A DNA stretch of 64,000 nucleotides, from positions 682,001 to 746,000 of the forward strand of contig NZ_FNKP01000003.1 of the NCBI RefSeq assembly GCF_900099835.1, given 5' to 3'. A model generated the notes under the pieces. It saw nothing but the letters and a program-made list of their open reading frames with translations, was not told the origin of the DNA and did not search any database. Positions 19,276-28,846 of this stretch are shown here, one piece after another. Each line of letters starts with the position of its first letter. Positions within the stretch are counted from its first letter, which is position 1. This DNA comes from Paraburkholderia fungorum. GTDB taxonomy: Bacteria; Pseudomonadota; Gammaproteobacteria; Burkholderiales; Burkholderiaceae. Both the position numbers and the translations under genes were made by a program.

Positions 19276-19571
19276 ATGTGATTCCTGCGTACCCAGCCTG
19301 TTGTTCAAGATCTCACCCACACTCACTTCCGCCGACGTCCATAAAACGGCGGAACGTACCGCATTTCCGGCAGTAGACCTCGACACGATGCCCGTTGTTT
19401 ATGGCGCCATCCGTTCTTCTGATCGGCGCGCCCTGCGCATGGCATTACCGATCAAAAGATGCTATTAACAACGGCTGCGATACAAGCTTGATCTGATGCG
19501 GGCATGCGGACACCGCGCCGCCCGCTCCAATCTGTCGAACCACATTGCCAATCCAACGAGGATCCAACTAA
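19276..19571. other. Intergenic region between tssL and the DsbA-like gene
   Basis: About 300 bases with no convincing gene and no recognisable repeat or mobile-element trace. It contains the presumed promoter of the DsbA-like gene; no clear -35/-10 pair could be picked with confidence. Confidence 0.4.
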
Positions 19572-20141
19572 ATGACGCAGAACGAAACCGCCACCCCGGC
19601 ATGGAAAGCCGATCCGCTCACATGGGGTCACGGTCCGCGCGTATTCGAAGTATTTCTGGAGCCAACCTGTCCGCATTCGGTGCGGGCTTTCGGTAAGCTC
19701 GACGCGCTTCTGGAGCAAGCAGGCGCGGATCGCGTCACCGTGAAAATCCGGCTGCAATCACAGTCGTGGCACATGTATTCCGGCGTGATCGTGCGATGCA
19801 TTCTCGCTGCTTCGACACTGCCCGGCGGTAAGGAGGCGGCGAAGGCAGTGATGGCCGCCGTCGCTGCCCATCGCGAGGAATTCGAGTTCGAACGTCACTG
19901 CAGCGGACCGAATATGGATGCGACGCCCAACGACATTATTAACCGCATCGAACGCTATAGCGGTATCGAACTGCGTGCCGCTTTCGCGATTCCCGATCTC
20001 GATCGCGAAGTCAAATGGCACGCGAAGTATGCGCGTCAGAACGGCATCCACGTATCGCCTACTTTCATGATCGACGGCATTGTCGATCCGAAGGTGGGCA
20101 GTCGCGACGAGGTATCGGCGTGGGCGGCGTTGCTGGACTGA
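19572..20141 (+). CDS. DsbA-like thioredoxin-fold protein with single active-site Cys
   Basis: A 189-residue protein without a signal peptide. It has a thioredoxin-fold start (FEVFLEPTCPHSVRAFGKLD), with the active site reading C33-P-H-S36 instead of CxxC, and a cis-Pro region (IHVSPTFMIDG) near residue 160. The helical insertion between them is DsbA-like. With only one cysteine it cannot be a classical dithiol oxidase; a monothiol reductase, isomerase-like or glutathione-linked role is possible. It converges with dgdR, 7 bases apart. The substrate is unknown. Confidence 0.75.
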   Translation: MTQNETATPAWKADPLTWGHGPRVFEVFLEPTCPHSVRAFGKLDALLEQAGADRVTVKIRLQSQSWHMYSGVIVRCILAASTLPGGKEAAKAVMAAVAAHREEFEFERHCSGPNMDATPNDIINRIERYSGIELRAAFAIPDLDREVKWHAKYARQNGIHVSPTFMIDGIVDPKVGSRDEVSAWAALLD

Positions 20142-20148
20142 ACGCGGC

Positions 20149-21033
20149 TCACAGCAGGGGTAACGTCGCCCTGATGTGCTCCGCGAATACCTGAGTCAGA
20201 TGCGCCGGACGCGCCCGCTCGAACTTCAGGCTTATGCCGATGCCCGGTAACGGCGGCAATAACGGATCGCCGTTGAGTATCTGAAGATCGGGCGCGACGG
20301 CAATCTGCGTGATAACGGCGAACGCCTGGCCCGAGCGGACCAGCGCCGTCAGACCCGCCAGGCTGCTGCTCGCATAAGCGATGCGATACGCCCGGCCGGC
20401 CTGTTGCAGCGCCTCGCAGGCCGCAACGTGATCGAGCGTATCGGGATCGGAAAGCGCCAGCGGCAACGGGTCGAAATACGCGGAATCCAGCCCCGGAGAA
20501 CCGACCCACACCAGCGGCTCACGACGGATCACGTCGTCATTCGGCGCTCCTTCTGGCAACGAAATCATCGCAAGATCCAGCGCGTGCATCTCCAGTTGTT
20601 CGAGCAGACGCGGCGTGGGCGCGCACGTGACTTCCACCAGCGCATGCGGATGCTGGCTCGCGAACTGACGCAGCAAATGCGGCAGGAAAACGGCGGCGTA
20701 GTCATCCGGGCAACCGAAACGGATCGTTCCCGACAGCCCTTTGCCGGAGAGATCCGCCATCGCCTCGTCGTGCACGCGCAGAATCCGTTGCGCGTGGACC
20801 AGCAGACGCTCGCCAGGATTGGTCAGCACCACACCGCGCCCCGTCCGTTGAAAGAGTGGCTGATCGACGATTTCTTCGAGACGCTTCATCTGCTGACTCA
20901 GCGCCGATTGCGTGCGGCCAACGCGGCTCGCCGCGCGACTCAGTGCCCGGCTTTCGGAGACGGCGATAAACGAGCGCAGCAGATCGATTTCAAGTGAAAG
21001 ACTCAAGGTATAAGCCCCGTTTCTAGCTTCCAT
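20149..21033 (-). CDS. dgdR: LysR-family repressor of dgdA
   Basis: A 294-residue LysR-type regulator: an N-terminal winged helix-turn-helix (LLRSFIAVSESRALSRAASRVGRTQSALSQ, read as residues about 16-45) and a C-terminal substrate-binding domain. It is divergent from dgdA, exactly as in B. cepacia, where DgdR represses the decarboxylase gene and 2-methylalanine-type amino acids relieve repression (established for that system). Half-site repeats overlap its own start codon, which suggests autorepression. The start at 21033 matches the expected length. Confidence 0.9.
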   Translation of the reverse strand: MEARNGAYTLSLSLEIDLLRSFIAVSESRALSRAASRVGRTQSALSQQMKRLEEIVDQPLFQRTGRGVVLTNPGERLLVHAQRILRVHDEAMADLSGKGLSGTIRFGCPDDYAAVFLPHLLRQFASQHPHALVEVTCAPTPRLLEQLEMHALDLAMISLPEGAPNDDVIRREPLVWVGSPGLDSAYFDPLPLALSDPDTLDHVAACEALQQAGRAYRIAYASSSLAGLTALVRSGQAFAVITQIAVAPDLQILNGDPLLPPLPGIGISLKFERARPAHLTQVFAEHIRATLPLL

Positions 21034-21051
21034 TAGAAGTATTCGATTCTA
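21021..21051. promoter_or_regulatory. Candidate DgdR operator, three alternating half-sites
   Basis: TTCTA (21021-21025), TAGAA (21034-21038) and TTCTA (21047-21051) are separated by two spacers of exactly 8 bases, so each adjacent pair forms an inverted repeat with a 13-base period. The array covers the dgdR start codon and the dgdR-dgdA intergenic region. Assignment to DgdR is by position. Confidence 0.6.
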
Positions 21052-21072
21052 TGAAAGCAGAGTGACATCTAG

Positions 21073-22413
<1,341 letters not shown>

Positions 22414-22500
22414 TCGCGGGTTCGACATCAATTTATAGCGCGACTGAAAGCAATATGTAATACTGGCATCTCGCCGGCTGACTTCGGCGAGTGCACTTAA

Positions 22501-22530
22501 AAGCCGCGGCCGCTGCCGCGGCTTCTTTTT
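22501..22530 (+). terminator. Rho-independent terminator of dgdA
   Basis: A 10-bp perfect GC stem (AAGCCGCGGC and GCCGCGGCTT, loop CGCT) followed by CTTTTT, 88 bases after the dgdA stop. Confidence 0.9.
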
Positions 22531-22841
22531 ATGCAACTCCTCCATTCGCTTTCCCGCCTACCCTCAGGCACATTCCTCCCGGCACAGCACGAGCATATAG
22601 TTGCAATTTTCAACTATATAAACTTGGGACTGGTGCTACGCTTCTTCCTTCTGGAAAGTGCGGTCCGGCTTCCACGATCTGATTTCCTCAAAAAGTATTT
22701 GATCTGATCATTTGCGCCAGCCTGTTGATGGAAAGGACACTGCTATCCTTGTCCACGCTCAGCTCCGCCTGAAACGTCATCGCGACGCCGGCCGATCATC
22801 AGACTATGCGTAGTTTCTCTCTCGCCGCCAACGGAGGACCC
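22531..22841. promoter_or_regulatory. Leader of the M20 gene with a 9-bp palindrome
   Basis: Between the dgdA terminator and the M20 gene lies an AT-rich tract with a perfect inverted repeat at 22595-22619: ATATAGTTG, 7 bases, CAACTATAT. This looks like the operator of a dimeric winged-helix repressor such as a MarR-type protein, but no such regulator gene is next to it. No other gene or repeat was seen in the interval. Confidence 0.5.
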
Positions 22842-24110
22842 ATGAAGCAACTGATCAGCGCACTCATACCCGACGCGGACGCTCTGCTGCCCGAACTCGA
22901 AGCCATTTACAAAGACCTGCATCAACATCCCGAGCTTTCGATGCAGGAGGTGCGTACTGCAAAAATCGCCGCCGACTACCTGGCCGCTCAGGGATTCGAG
23001 GTGACGCGCGAGATTGGTGTCACCGGCGTGGTCGGCGTGTTGCGCAACGGCGAGGGGCCGACGGTCATGCTTCGCGCCGATATGGACGCGCTCCCGGTCG
23101 CGGAGGCCACCGGCCTGCCCTATGCGAGCACGGTCATCGCGAAAGACGAAGACGGGGTACAGGTAGGCGTTTCGCACGCATGTGGACACGATCTTCACGT
23201 CACGTGGTTAATGGGTGCCGCACGCCTGCTCGCGCAGCATCGTGACACGTGGAGCGGAACGGTGCTCGCGGTCTTTCAGCCCGGCGAAGAAGTGGGCCGT
23301 GGCGCTCAAAGCATGATGGACGACGGCATGATCGAGCGCTTTCCCAAGCCCGACATCATCCTGGGTCAGCACGTGATGGTCGGCGTGGCCGGCACGGTCG
23401 GTTATCGCAGCGGCGCGATTCTCTCCGCGGGCGACAGCCTCAAGGTCAAGCTCTTCGGACGCGGCTCGCATGGCTCGCAGCCGCAAACATCGGTCGACCC
23501 GGTGATCATGGCGGCATCGACGACCTTGCGGCTGCAAACCATCGTGTCGCGCGAAATCGCGCCGAGCGAAAGCGCGGTACTGACAATCGGATCGCTACAG
23601 GCCGGCACGAAAGAAAACATCATCCCCGACGATGCGACGCTCAAACTCAACATGCGTACCTATGACGAAGACGTGCGCGAGTACATGCTGTCGGCCATCA
23701 AACGAATCTGCTGCGCAGAGTGTGTGGCGTCCAACGCGCCGAGGGAACCGGAGTTCACCACGCTCAGCAGCTACCCGTTGACCGAGAACGACAAGGAAGC
23801 GACTGCACGCGTCGCACAGGCATTCGCCGCCCAATTCGGCGAAAGTGCGTACGAAACACCACCCGCCGCAGCCAGCGAAGACTTCAGCATATTCGGGCGT
23901 CGCTGGAATGTGCCCTACGTTTTCTGGTTTGTCGGCGGAACCGACCCGCAGCAATATGCCGACGCAAAGGCGAAGAAGCAGCTTAACCAGATCCCTAGCA
24001 ATCACTCGCCGAAATTCGCGCCGACGCTGCATCCCACGTTGAAAACGGGCCTGCTCGCGATGCTGGGCGCGGCGGCGGAATGGCTCGGCGAGGGGAACGC
24101 AGCGTCATGA
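22842..24110 (+). CDS. M20-family amidohydrolase (N-acyl amino acid hydrolase type)
   Basis: A 422-residue cytoplasmic metallopeptidase of the M20D/hippurate hydrolase group, which removes acyl groups from N-acyl amino acids. Metal and catalytic motifs are LRADMDALP (Asp80, Asp82), SHACGHDLH (His112, Cys114, His116) and QPGEEVGRGAQ. The dimerisation domain is in the middle. ATG 22842 has GGAGG 5 bases upstream; the earlier ATG at 22806 lacks one. The stop overlaps the next start by ATGA. The substrate is not predictable from sequence. Confidence 0.88.
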   Translation: MKQLISALIPDADALLPELEAIYKDLHQHPELSMQEVRTAKIAADYLAAQGFEVTREIGVTGVVGVLRNGEGPTVMLRADMDALPVAEATGLPYASTVIAKDEDGVQVGVSHACGHDLHVTWLMGAARLLAQHRDTWSGTVLAVFQPGEEVGRGAQSMMDDGMIERFPKPDIILGQHVMVGVAGTVGYRSGAILSAGDSLKVKLFGRGSHGSQPQTSVDPVIMAASTTLRLQTIVSREIAPSESAVLTIGSLQAGTKENIIPDDATLKLNMRTYDEDVREYMLSAIKRICCAECVASNAPREPEFTTLSSYPLTENDKEATARVAQAFAAQFGESAYETPPAAASEDFSIFGRRWNVPYVFWFVGGTDPQQYADAKAKKQLNQIPSNHSPKFAPTLHPTLKTGLLAMLGAAAEWLGEGNAAS

Positions 24111-24757
24111 GTGGACACGCCCTCTTTCTGCTACTCGACCTGGTCGGAACATTCGTCTTTGCGATCAGCGGCGCGGTGGCGGCGAAGCAGCGCAATCTCG
24201 ATCTGTTCGGCGTGCTGGCTATCGCGTTCGTGGTGGCTTGCGGCGGCGGCATCGTGCGCGATGTGTGCATCGGCGCGATACCGCCTGCTGGTCTGTCGAA
24301 CTGGCGCTATCTGTCCACCTCGATCGGCGCCGCACTCATGGTGATCGTCGCGTATCCGCAGATCAGAAAATTGCGGCACTCCGTGCTTTTTTTCGACGCC
24401 ATCGGATTGGGGCTATTTGCCGTGTCCGGTGCGCAAAAAGCGCTGACGTATGGGCATAACGCAGAAGCAGCAGTGCTGCTCGGTGTGGTCACGGCGGTTG
24501 GCGGAGGCACGTTGCGCGACATTCTGCTCGCCCGCGTACCGGTCATTCTGCAGAGGGAAATTTACGCATCGGCCGCATTGCTGGGTTCGGCCTTGATGGT
24601 GGCATGCGAACACTTCGGCGTGGCTCAGCCGTGGACGCCATGGGTCGCCACGCTCGCCTGCGTCGGCTTGCGCCTCGCTTCGCTGCGGCTCAGGTGGCAT
24701 CTGCCTACGTTTGCCAACCGGCATGCGCGGAATACGCAGCATACGGATCAAGCCTGA
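24107..24757 (+). CDS. TRIC/UPF0126-family membrane protein
   Basis: A 216-residue protein with about seven membrane helices in two repeats. Each repeat has the family signature of Gly-rich GGGxxRD segments (FVVACGGGIVRDVCIG and VTAVGGGTLRDILLARVP). Family members are annotated as trimeric intracellular cation channel-like or YicG-like; the physiological substrate is not settled. It is coupled to the M20 gene by a 4-base overlap, so it may move a product or substrate of that hydrolase (inference). Confidence 0.82.
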   Translation: MSGHALFLLLDLVGTFVFAISGAVAAKQRNLDLFGVLAIAFVVACGGGIVRDVCIGAIPPAGLSNWRYLSTSIGAALMVIVAYPQIRKLRHSVLFFDAIGLGLFAVSGAQKALTYGHNAEAAVLLGVVTAVGGGTLRDILLARVPVILQREIYASAALLGSALMVACEHFGVAQPWTPWVATLACVGLRLASLRLRWHLPTFANRHARNTQHTDQA

Positions 24758-24824
24758 GCGCACTGACCTGCGCCTCCATGTACTAAACAGGCGGCGAGGC
24801 ACCCCGCTCTCGTCGCGCTCTTTA

Positions 24825-25034
24825 TCAGCGGACTTTCTTCAAAGCATCGGCCTTATGAATGGCCGTCTTGCCGCTTTTCGAGCTTTCCACCTCGTACTGA
24901 GGATTGTCAGGGGACGCCTTCGCAACGTGGCCGCCGGCTTTTGCTGTGCCGCTCACTTTGCGCGTGACGGTGCCTTCGGTGCGTCCCTGTGAGGTTTGCC
25001 ATTGCACCTTGTCGCCCTTGGATAGAGTCGGCAT
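24825..25034 (-). CDS. Small hypervirulence-associated TUDOR-like protein (DUF2945)
   Basis: A 69-residue basic protein beginning PTLSKGDKVQWQTSQGRTEG, the typical DUF2945/HVA TUDOR fold start, and ending with the family-like KSGKTAIHKADALKKVR. A strong AAGGAG precedes ATG 25034. The function is unknown; members occur widely in soil proteobacteria as single small genes. Confidence 0.8.
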   Translation of the reverse strand: MPTLSKGDKVQWQTSQGRTEGTVTRKVSGTAKAGGHVAKASPDNPQYEVESSKSGKTAIHKADALKKVR

Positions 25035-25448
25035 GTCGAACTCCTTTGGATAGTCGTTTTGCTTCTCTCGCTGCCTGCGATCTTTTGTCGCAATTTCTGT
25101 TCCGCGCCGGACGCTGCCTTTGGCAACGAACGGGAAGCGTATGCAGTGATAAAAAGGGACTGCCACGAGTGTGCGACTTGCTAGCCGTATGCGATGTCCG
25201 GAGCGTCAATCGCAGAAATGGAATGTTTGCAGAGGCGAGCCAAGAGACGGCATCATTTTTGAAGCCACCAAAGGAGCGAGAGCGAGCGATTGTCGTCGGC
25301 GAACCGAAAGTCGATCCGACAATATTTGCTCCGGGGCTCTTGCAACTGAAGGGTCATGCGGCCGCTGTCGGACAACCGGTTACCGGCGCCTACAGGGTTA
25401 TAGCGTGCGGAATAGTCCGCTTGGGTCCTGCTTCACAACTCATACATC
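25035..25448. other. Intergenic region downstream of tRNA-Leu
   Basis: About 410 bases between the HVA-type gene and the tRNA. No reading frame here has a convincing start, RBS and composition. No integrase, attachment repeat or mobile-element end was recognised beside the tRNA. Confidence 0.4.
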
Positions 25449-25533
25449 TGGTGCCGACGGCGAGACTCGAACTCGCACAGCTTTCGCCACTACCCCCTCA
25501 AGATAGCGTGTCTACCAATTTCACCACGTCGGC
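25449..25533 (-). tRNA. tRNA-Leu (GAG)
   Basis: An 85-base leucine tRNA with encoded CCA. The 7-bp acceptor stem is GCCGACG/CGTCGGC, the D-arm reads GGTGAAATTGGTAGACACG, the anticodon loop TTGAGGG gives anticodon GAG, there is a class II variable arm, and the T-arm is GCGAG-TTCGAGT-CTCGC. All stems fold. Confidence 0.97.
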
Positions 25534-25552
25534 ATCTTTCTTCTTCAACAAA

Positions 25553-25632
25553 GGATGTCTGGATAAGAACCCACACACCTTTCGGCACTACCCCTTCAAG
25601 CCGGGGCGTCTGCCAGTCCCGTCACCTAAGCA
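25553..25632 (-). pseudogene. Degenerate tRNA-Leu-like sequence
   Basis: On the minus strand this stretch carries the tRNA-Leu hallmarks GACTGGCAGACGC, TTGAAGGGGTAGTGCCGAAAGG and a GTGGGTTC T-arm start, in the right order and spacing. However, the anticodon stem, the T-stem and the acceptor stem no longer pair, and no CCA is present. It lies about 20 bases upstream of the intact tRNA-Leu(GAG), likely on the same transcript. It looks like a decayed or diverged tandem tRNA copy. Confidence 0.55.
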
Positions 25633-25852
25633 ACGGGGCGCCATTGTAACCACTAAATTCGCTTTTGTGAATATTGCGTGACCGGTTACATCGCACTTTC
25701 TCGCGTGACGGTGCAGCGCGGAGAGAACGACACAAGCCGTGATATCGTGGAATTCGCTGCGTCGCCGCTAAGCTGACAGTCGGAATACAAATCGGACAAG
25801 CGGCCGACAACGACCGCGCAGCAGACCTCAAACAACAGAGAACGGGGGAGCC

Positions 25853-26644
25853 ATGGGAGCAATGGCCTTTTGGGAATGTGTCCGGCAAGCGTGGGTGGAT
25901 GCCACAGGTTTTGTCCGCCGCAGGCCTTTTACCGTAGCCGCTGCATTTGCAATATTGCTTGCCGATAATGCTATTTCCATCGAATCAGGCGGTTTGCACG
26001 GCCTCTCGTCATCAGCTATTGCATCGAATTTATTGCAATGGATTTTCATACCCGTCAGGTTCGCGGTCATGATTGCGCTGCCCATTCAGGTTGTGCGGTA
26101 CGTCATGCTCGGGGAGCAGGAATCCCATCCTCGCTCCGTGTTCGGAAAGCAATTCTGGCGCTACTTCGGTTTGTGTCTTGCAATCGGCTTCGGCAGTATT
26201 GTCGTCGGCGCTCTGATAGTCGCCGTCGGGTTTTCTGTGACCCACTCTTTCAATGGCTATCTGGGCAAAACGGGATTGCAACTGTTCGTATGGAGCGTGA
26301 TTGCGATATGCGTCGTCACCTTCATCGCAATTCGCTTCAGCTTGTTGTTCTGTCATGTCGGGATCGGACGCGCCATTCGCTGGCGTGCATCATGGCGCGA
26401 TACACGCGGGCATTTCTGGCGAATCGTCGTTTCACACATGCTGACACTGGCGCCGCTCGAAGTCTTTTTGATCGCCCTGTTCGCTATTCTTCGCGCGTGG
26501 TTCAGCACGGGGGATAGATCGACATCGCTCTATCCCATTGCGATTGTCGTGTCGCTATTCTCCTCTGTAGGCATGGTCGTCGGCGCGACATGCGCGTGCT
26601 GGTTGTACCGGCGGTTCGCACGGGCTCTGCTCGAGAACCCGTGA
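25853..26644 (+). CDS. Multi-pass membrane protein of unknown function
   Basis: A 263-residue protein with about six predicted hydrophobic helices (for example FAVMIALPIQVV, LAIGFGSIVVGALIVAVGF, LFVWSVIAICVVTFIAI, IAIVVSLFSSVGMVVG) and basic cytoplasmic loops. I recognise no catalytic motif. ATG 25853 follows GGGGGAG closely; ATG 25862 is an alternative. It is a monocistronic gene converging on the HAD lipoprotein gene. Confidence 0.75.
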   Translation: MGAMAFWECVRQAWVDATGFVRRRPFTVAAAFAILLADNAISIESGGLHGLSSSAIASNLLQWIFIPVRFAVMIALPIQVVRYVMLGEQESHPRSVFGKQFWRYFGLCLAIGFGSIVVGALIVAVGFSVTHSFNGYLGKTGLQLFVWSVIAICVVTFIAIRFSLLFCHVGIGRAIRWRASWRDTRGHFWRIVVSHMLTLAPLEVFLIALFAILRAWFSTGDRSTSLYPIAIVVSLFSSVGMVVGATCACWLYRRFARALLENP

Positions 26645-26664
26645 TCGACCGGATTGGCAACCGG

Positions 26665-27762
26665 TCATTGCATTGCGCCGGCCTTGGGCGGATACACGAT
26701 AGTCCAGTCCTGCTTCATGCTGACGACGATCCATCCTTCGCGTTTGGCTTCGTCCCATGCTTTATCGAGCCGCGCCATTGACGACTGCCGGTCGTAAGCG
26801 AATTCCCGATCGGCATCGTCGTGATGCAACAGCAACGCAAGCGTTTCGCCAGGACCGCTTGCAACATACTCAAGCATTTCCCGGTCGCCGTCGGAATTGC
26901 CGAAAGCGAGAATCGGGCGCTTGCCGATCGAGCGAAAAATACCGACGGGTTTGCCCGGACCATCGTCGATAAAATCAAAACCAGGCTGGCGAATCAGCAC
27001 CGGCCTGCCGTCGCGCACTTCATACTTCAGCTTCTCTTCGCTGCCTACTACCTGTTCCGGCGGCACTCCATAAGCCTCTTTCGCCCACACGCGCATGAAT
27101 TCGGCCGTGCCGCCGGACACGATCCACACGCGAAAGCCGTTGGCTCGCAGCAGACGGAGCAATTCGAGCTGCGGCTGATACACGAGTTCGGTATACGGAC
27201 GATTGAGCACCGGATGCTTCGCGCTGGCGAGCCACGCGCGAATCGAGCGATCATATTCGTCGGTCGCCATGCCGCTGTTAGCCACGGCCAGCATCTGCAG
27301 AAGCGCCTTGCTGTTCTTCGCAAGCGCTGCCGTGTCGTTCGCGAGAAGCGCCTTATACGCCGGATTACGCGTCCATTCCGGATGCTGCGGCGCAGCCGCT
27401 TTCAATCGTTCGATCATGAACGACAACTGGAACGGTACAGGCTGCTCGCTCCACAACGTGCCGTCGTTATCGAACACCGCAATGCGCGCCTCGGGCGGCA
27501 CATAAGTGGAAGAACCTTCGCGCGTCACATCGGCGATGAACTTGACGATGGCCGTGCGCGCGGCGCCGTCCTGCCATGACGGCAACGCCGCGGCCAGTTG
27601 CCCGGCCGATTGCGCCGGTTGCGATGTCACCCCCGGCGTTTGATGGCTGGCGCAGCCGCTCAGCAGCACGCCTGCGCAGAAAACGATTCCGCCGAGACAG
27701 CGTGAGATCTGCTGCAACAGCGCAGGCCTCGTAAGCGCCGTAAAACCGGTTTCAGATGCCAT
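26665..27762 (-). CDS. HAD-family phosphatase, lipoprotein
   Basis: A 365-residue protein with a lipobox (VLLSGC, Cys37) and then a HAD phosphatase core. Motif I is FDNDGTLWSEQP, motif II WIVSGGTAEF, and motifs III/IV include KPVGIFRSIGKRPILAFGNSDGDREML. It should act in the periplasm on a phosphorylated substrate, an unusual location for HAD enzymes though known for a few families. The start at 27762 has a GGAGGG upstream. It lies beside the DUF2092/sulfatase block and may be functionally related. Confidence 0.82.
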   Translation of the reverse strand: MASETGFTALTRPALLQQISRCLGGIVFCAGVLLSGCASHQTPGVTSQPAQSAGQLAAALPSWQDGAARTAIVKFIADVTREGSSTYVPPEARIAVFDNDGTLWSEQPVPFQLSFMIERLKAAAPQHPEWTRNPAYKALLANDTAALAKNSKALLQMLAVANSGMATDEYDRSIRAWLASAKHPVLNRPYTELVYQPQLELLRLLRANGFRVWIVSGGTAEFMRVWAKEAYGVPPEQVVGSEEKLKYEVRDGRPVLIRQPGFDFIDDGPGKPVGIFRSIGKRPILAFGNSDGDREMLEYVASGPGETLALLLHHDDADREFAYDRQSSMARLDKAWDEAKREGWIVVSMKQDWTIVYPPKAGAMQ

Positions 27763-28063
27763 CGTGTTCCCTCCGGATAGTGGGGCAGTGTCTGACATGG
27801 TGGGTGCCCGGTCGAGGCGGATCGCGGTGATGTGAAGGCACCCGTTCGCCGTTAAGCGTTTTCCCACAGAAGACCATAGCGAGCCATAGGTACTTGCGGC
27901 AAGCCCGCTTCCCCTTCGGGCAATATTGAATTTCGTTCTTTCATTTCACGCAGATGAACACTACATTAGACTGCGCGAGTGCACCGCGGATACCGCGAAA
28001 ATGCTCGCCGCCGACACGCCTTCAGATTCACCAGGCGTTTCTCTCACGAATTGGGAGAGCACA
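27763..28063. other. Divergent intergenic region of HAD and DUF2092 genes
   Basis: About 300 bases that should contain both promoters. A short hairpin GCCCG-N9-CGGGC lies near 27902-27920. No further gene or repeat was found. Confidence 0.4.
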
Positions 28064-28843
28064 ATGAAGCGAAGCGTTTTTGCCATTCTGACGGTGGCCG
28101 GAACGATGCTCGCGCCTCACATCGAGGCGCAAACGGCGTCGGCCCCCGTCGCCGCCAGCGCGCCCGCGAATCCGGTAGATCCTGCCGCCATTCAGGCGCT
28201 CCAGAAAATGGGCACGCATCTCCAGTCGCTCAAGCGGTTCAGTGTCACGCTCGACCTGACTGGTGAGCGCGTTCTCGAAGACGGCCAGAAACTCCAGCAC
28301 ACTGCTGTCGCGCAACTCGACGTGGACCGCCCTCACCGGGTTCGCACAGTGATGCGAAGCGCGAGAAGCGAGCGCGAGATCTTCTACGACGGCAAAACCG
28401 TATCGCTCTATGTGCCGCAGCAGAAGTACTACTCGACGGTCGCCTTCGACGGCAATATCTCGGCGCTCGTCGCGCGCCTGCACGAACGGTACGGTATCGA
28501 ATTTCCGCTTGCCGACCTGTTCGTCTGGGGCACGCCCGATGCGCCGGTTGACCAGTTCGAATCCGCGATGTTCGCGGGCCAGGACTACATCGGCCCGGAC
28601 CTGACCGACCACTACGCGTTCCGCCAGAAGGATATCGACTGGCAGATCTGGATCACGACCGGCGACAAGCCTTTGCCGCGCAAGCTGGTGATCACGCGAC
28701 GGGATGACGATGCGCGTCCGCAGTCGGTCTCGATCATCGACTGGACGACCTCGCCCACTTTCAAGGACTCCGAGTTCACGTTCCGGCCCCCGGCGGGCGC
28801 GAAGAAGATCGAGGTTGTTCCGGTTGACGGAAAACGGGAGTAG
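28064..28843 (+). CDS. DUF2092 periplasmic protein
   Basis: A 259-residue secreted protein: a Sec signal peptide (MKRSVFAILTVAGTMLAPHI, cut near EA-Q) and a DUF2092 domain (MGTHLQSLKRFSVTLDLTGE, REIFYDGKTVSLYVPQQKYY, YGIEFPLADLFVWG). The fold resembles outer-membrane lipoprotein carriers of the LolA/LppX type (family knowledge), so lipid or hydrophobic ligand handling is possible. ATG 28064 follows GGGAGAG. The next gene starts 3 bases downstream. Confidence 0.83.
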   Translation: MKRSVFAILTVAGTMLAPHIEAQTASAPVAASAPANPVDPAAIQALQKMGTHLQSLKRFSVTLDLTGERVLEDGQKLQHTAVAQLDVDRPHRVRTVMRSARSEREIFYDGKTVSLYVPQQKYYSTVAFDGNISALVARLHERYGIEFPLADLFVWGTPDAPVDQFESAMFAGQDYIGPDLTDHYAFRQKDIDWQIWITTGDKPLPRKLVITRRDDDARPQSVSIIDWTTSPTFKDSEFTFRPPAGAKKIEVVPVDGKRE

Positions 28844-28846
28844 GCC

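Noticed and set aside
25449..25852. tRNA-associated integration site
   Set aside because: No integrase gene, direct repeat of the tRNA 3' end, or composition shift was found beside the tRNA; the nearby tRNA-like copy is full length rather than an att fragment.
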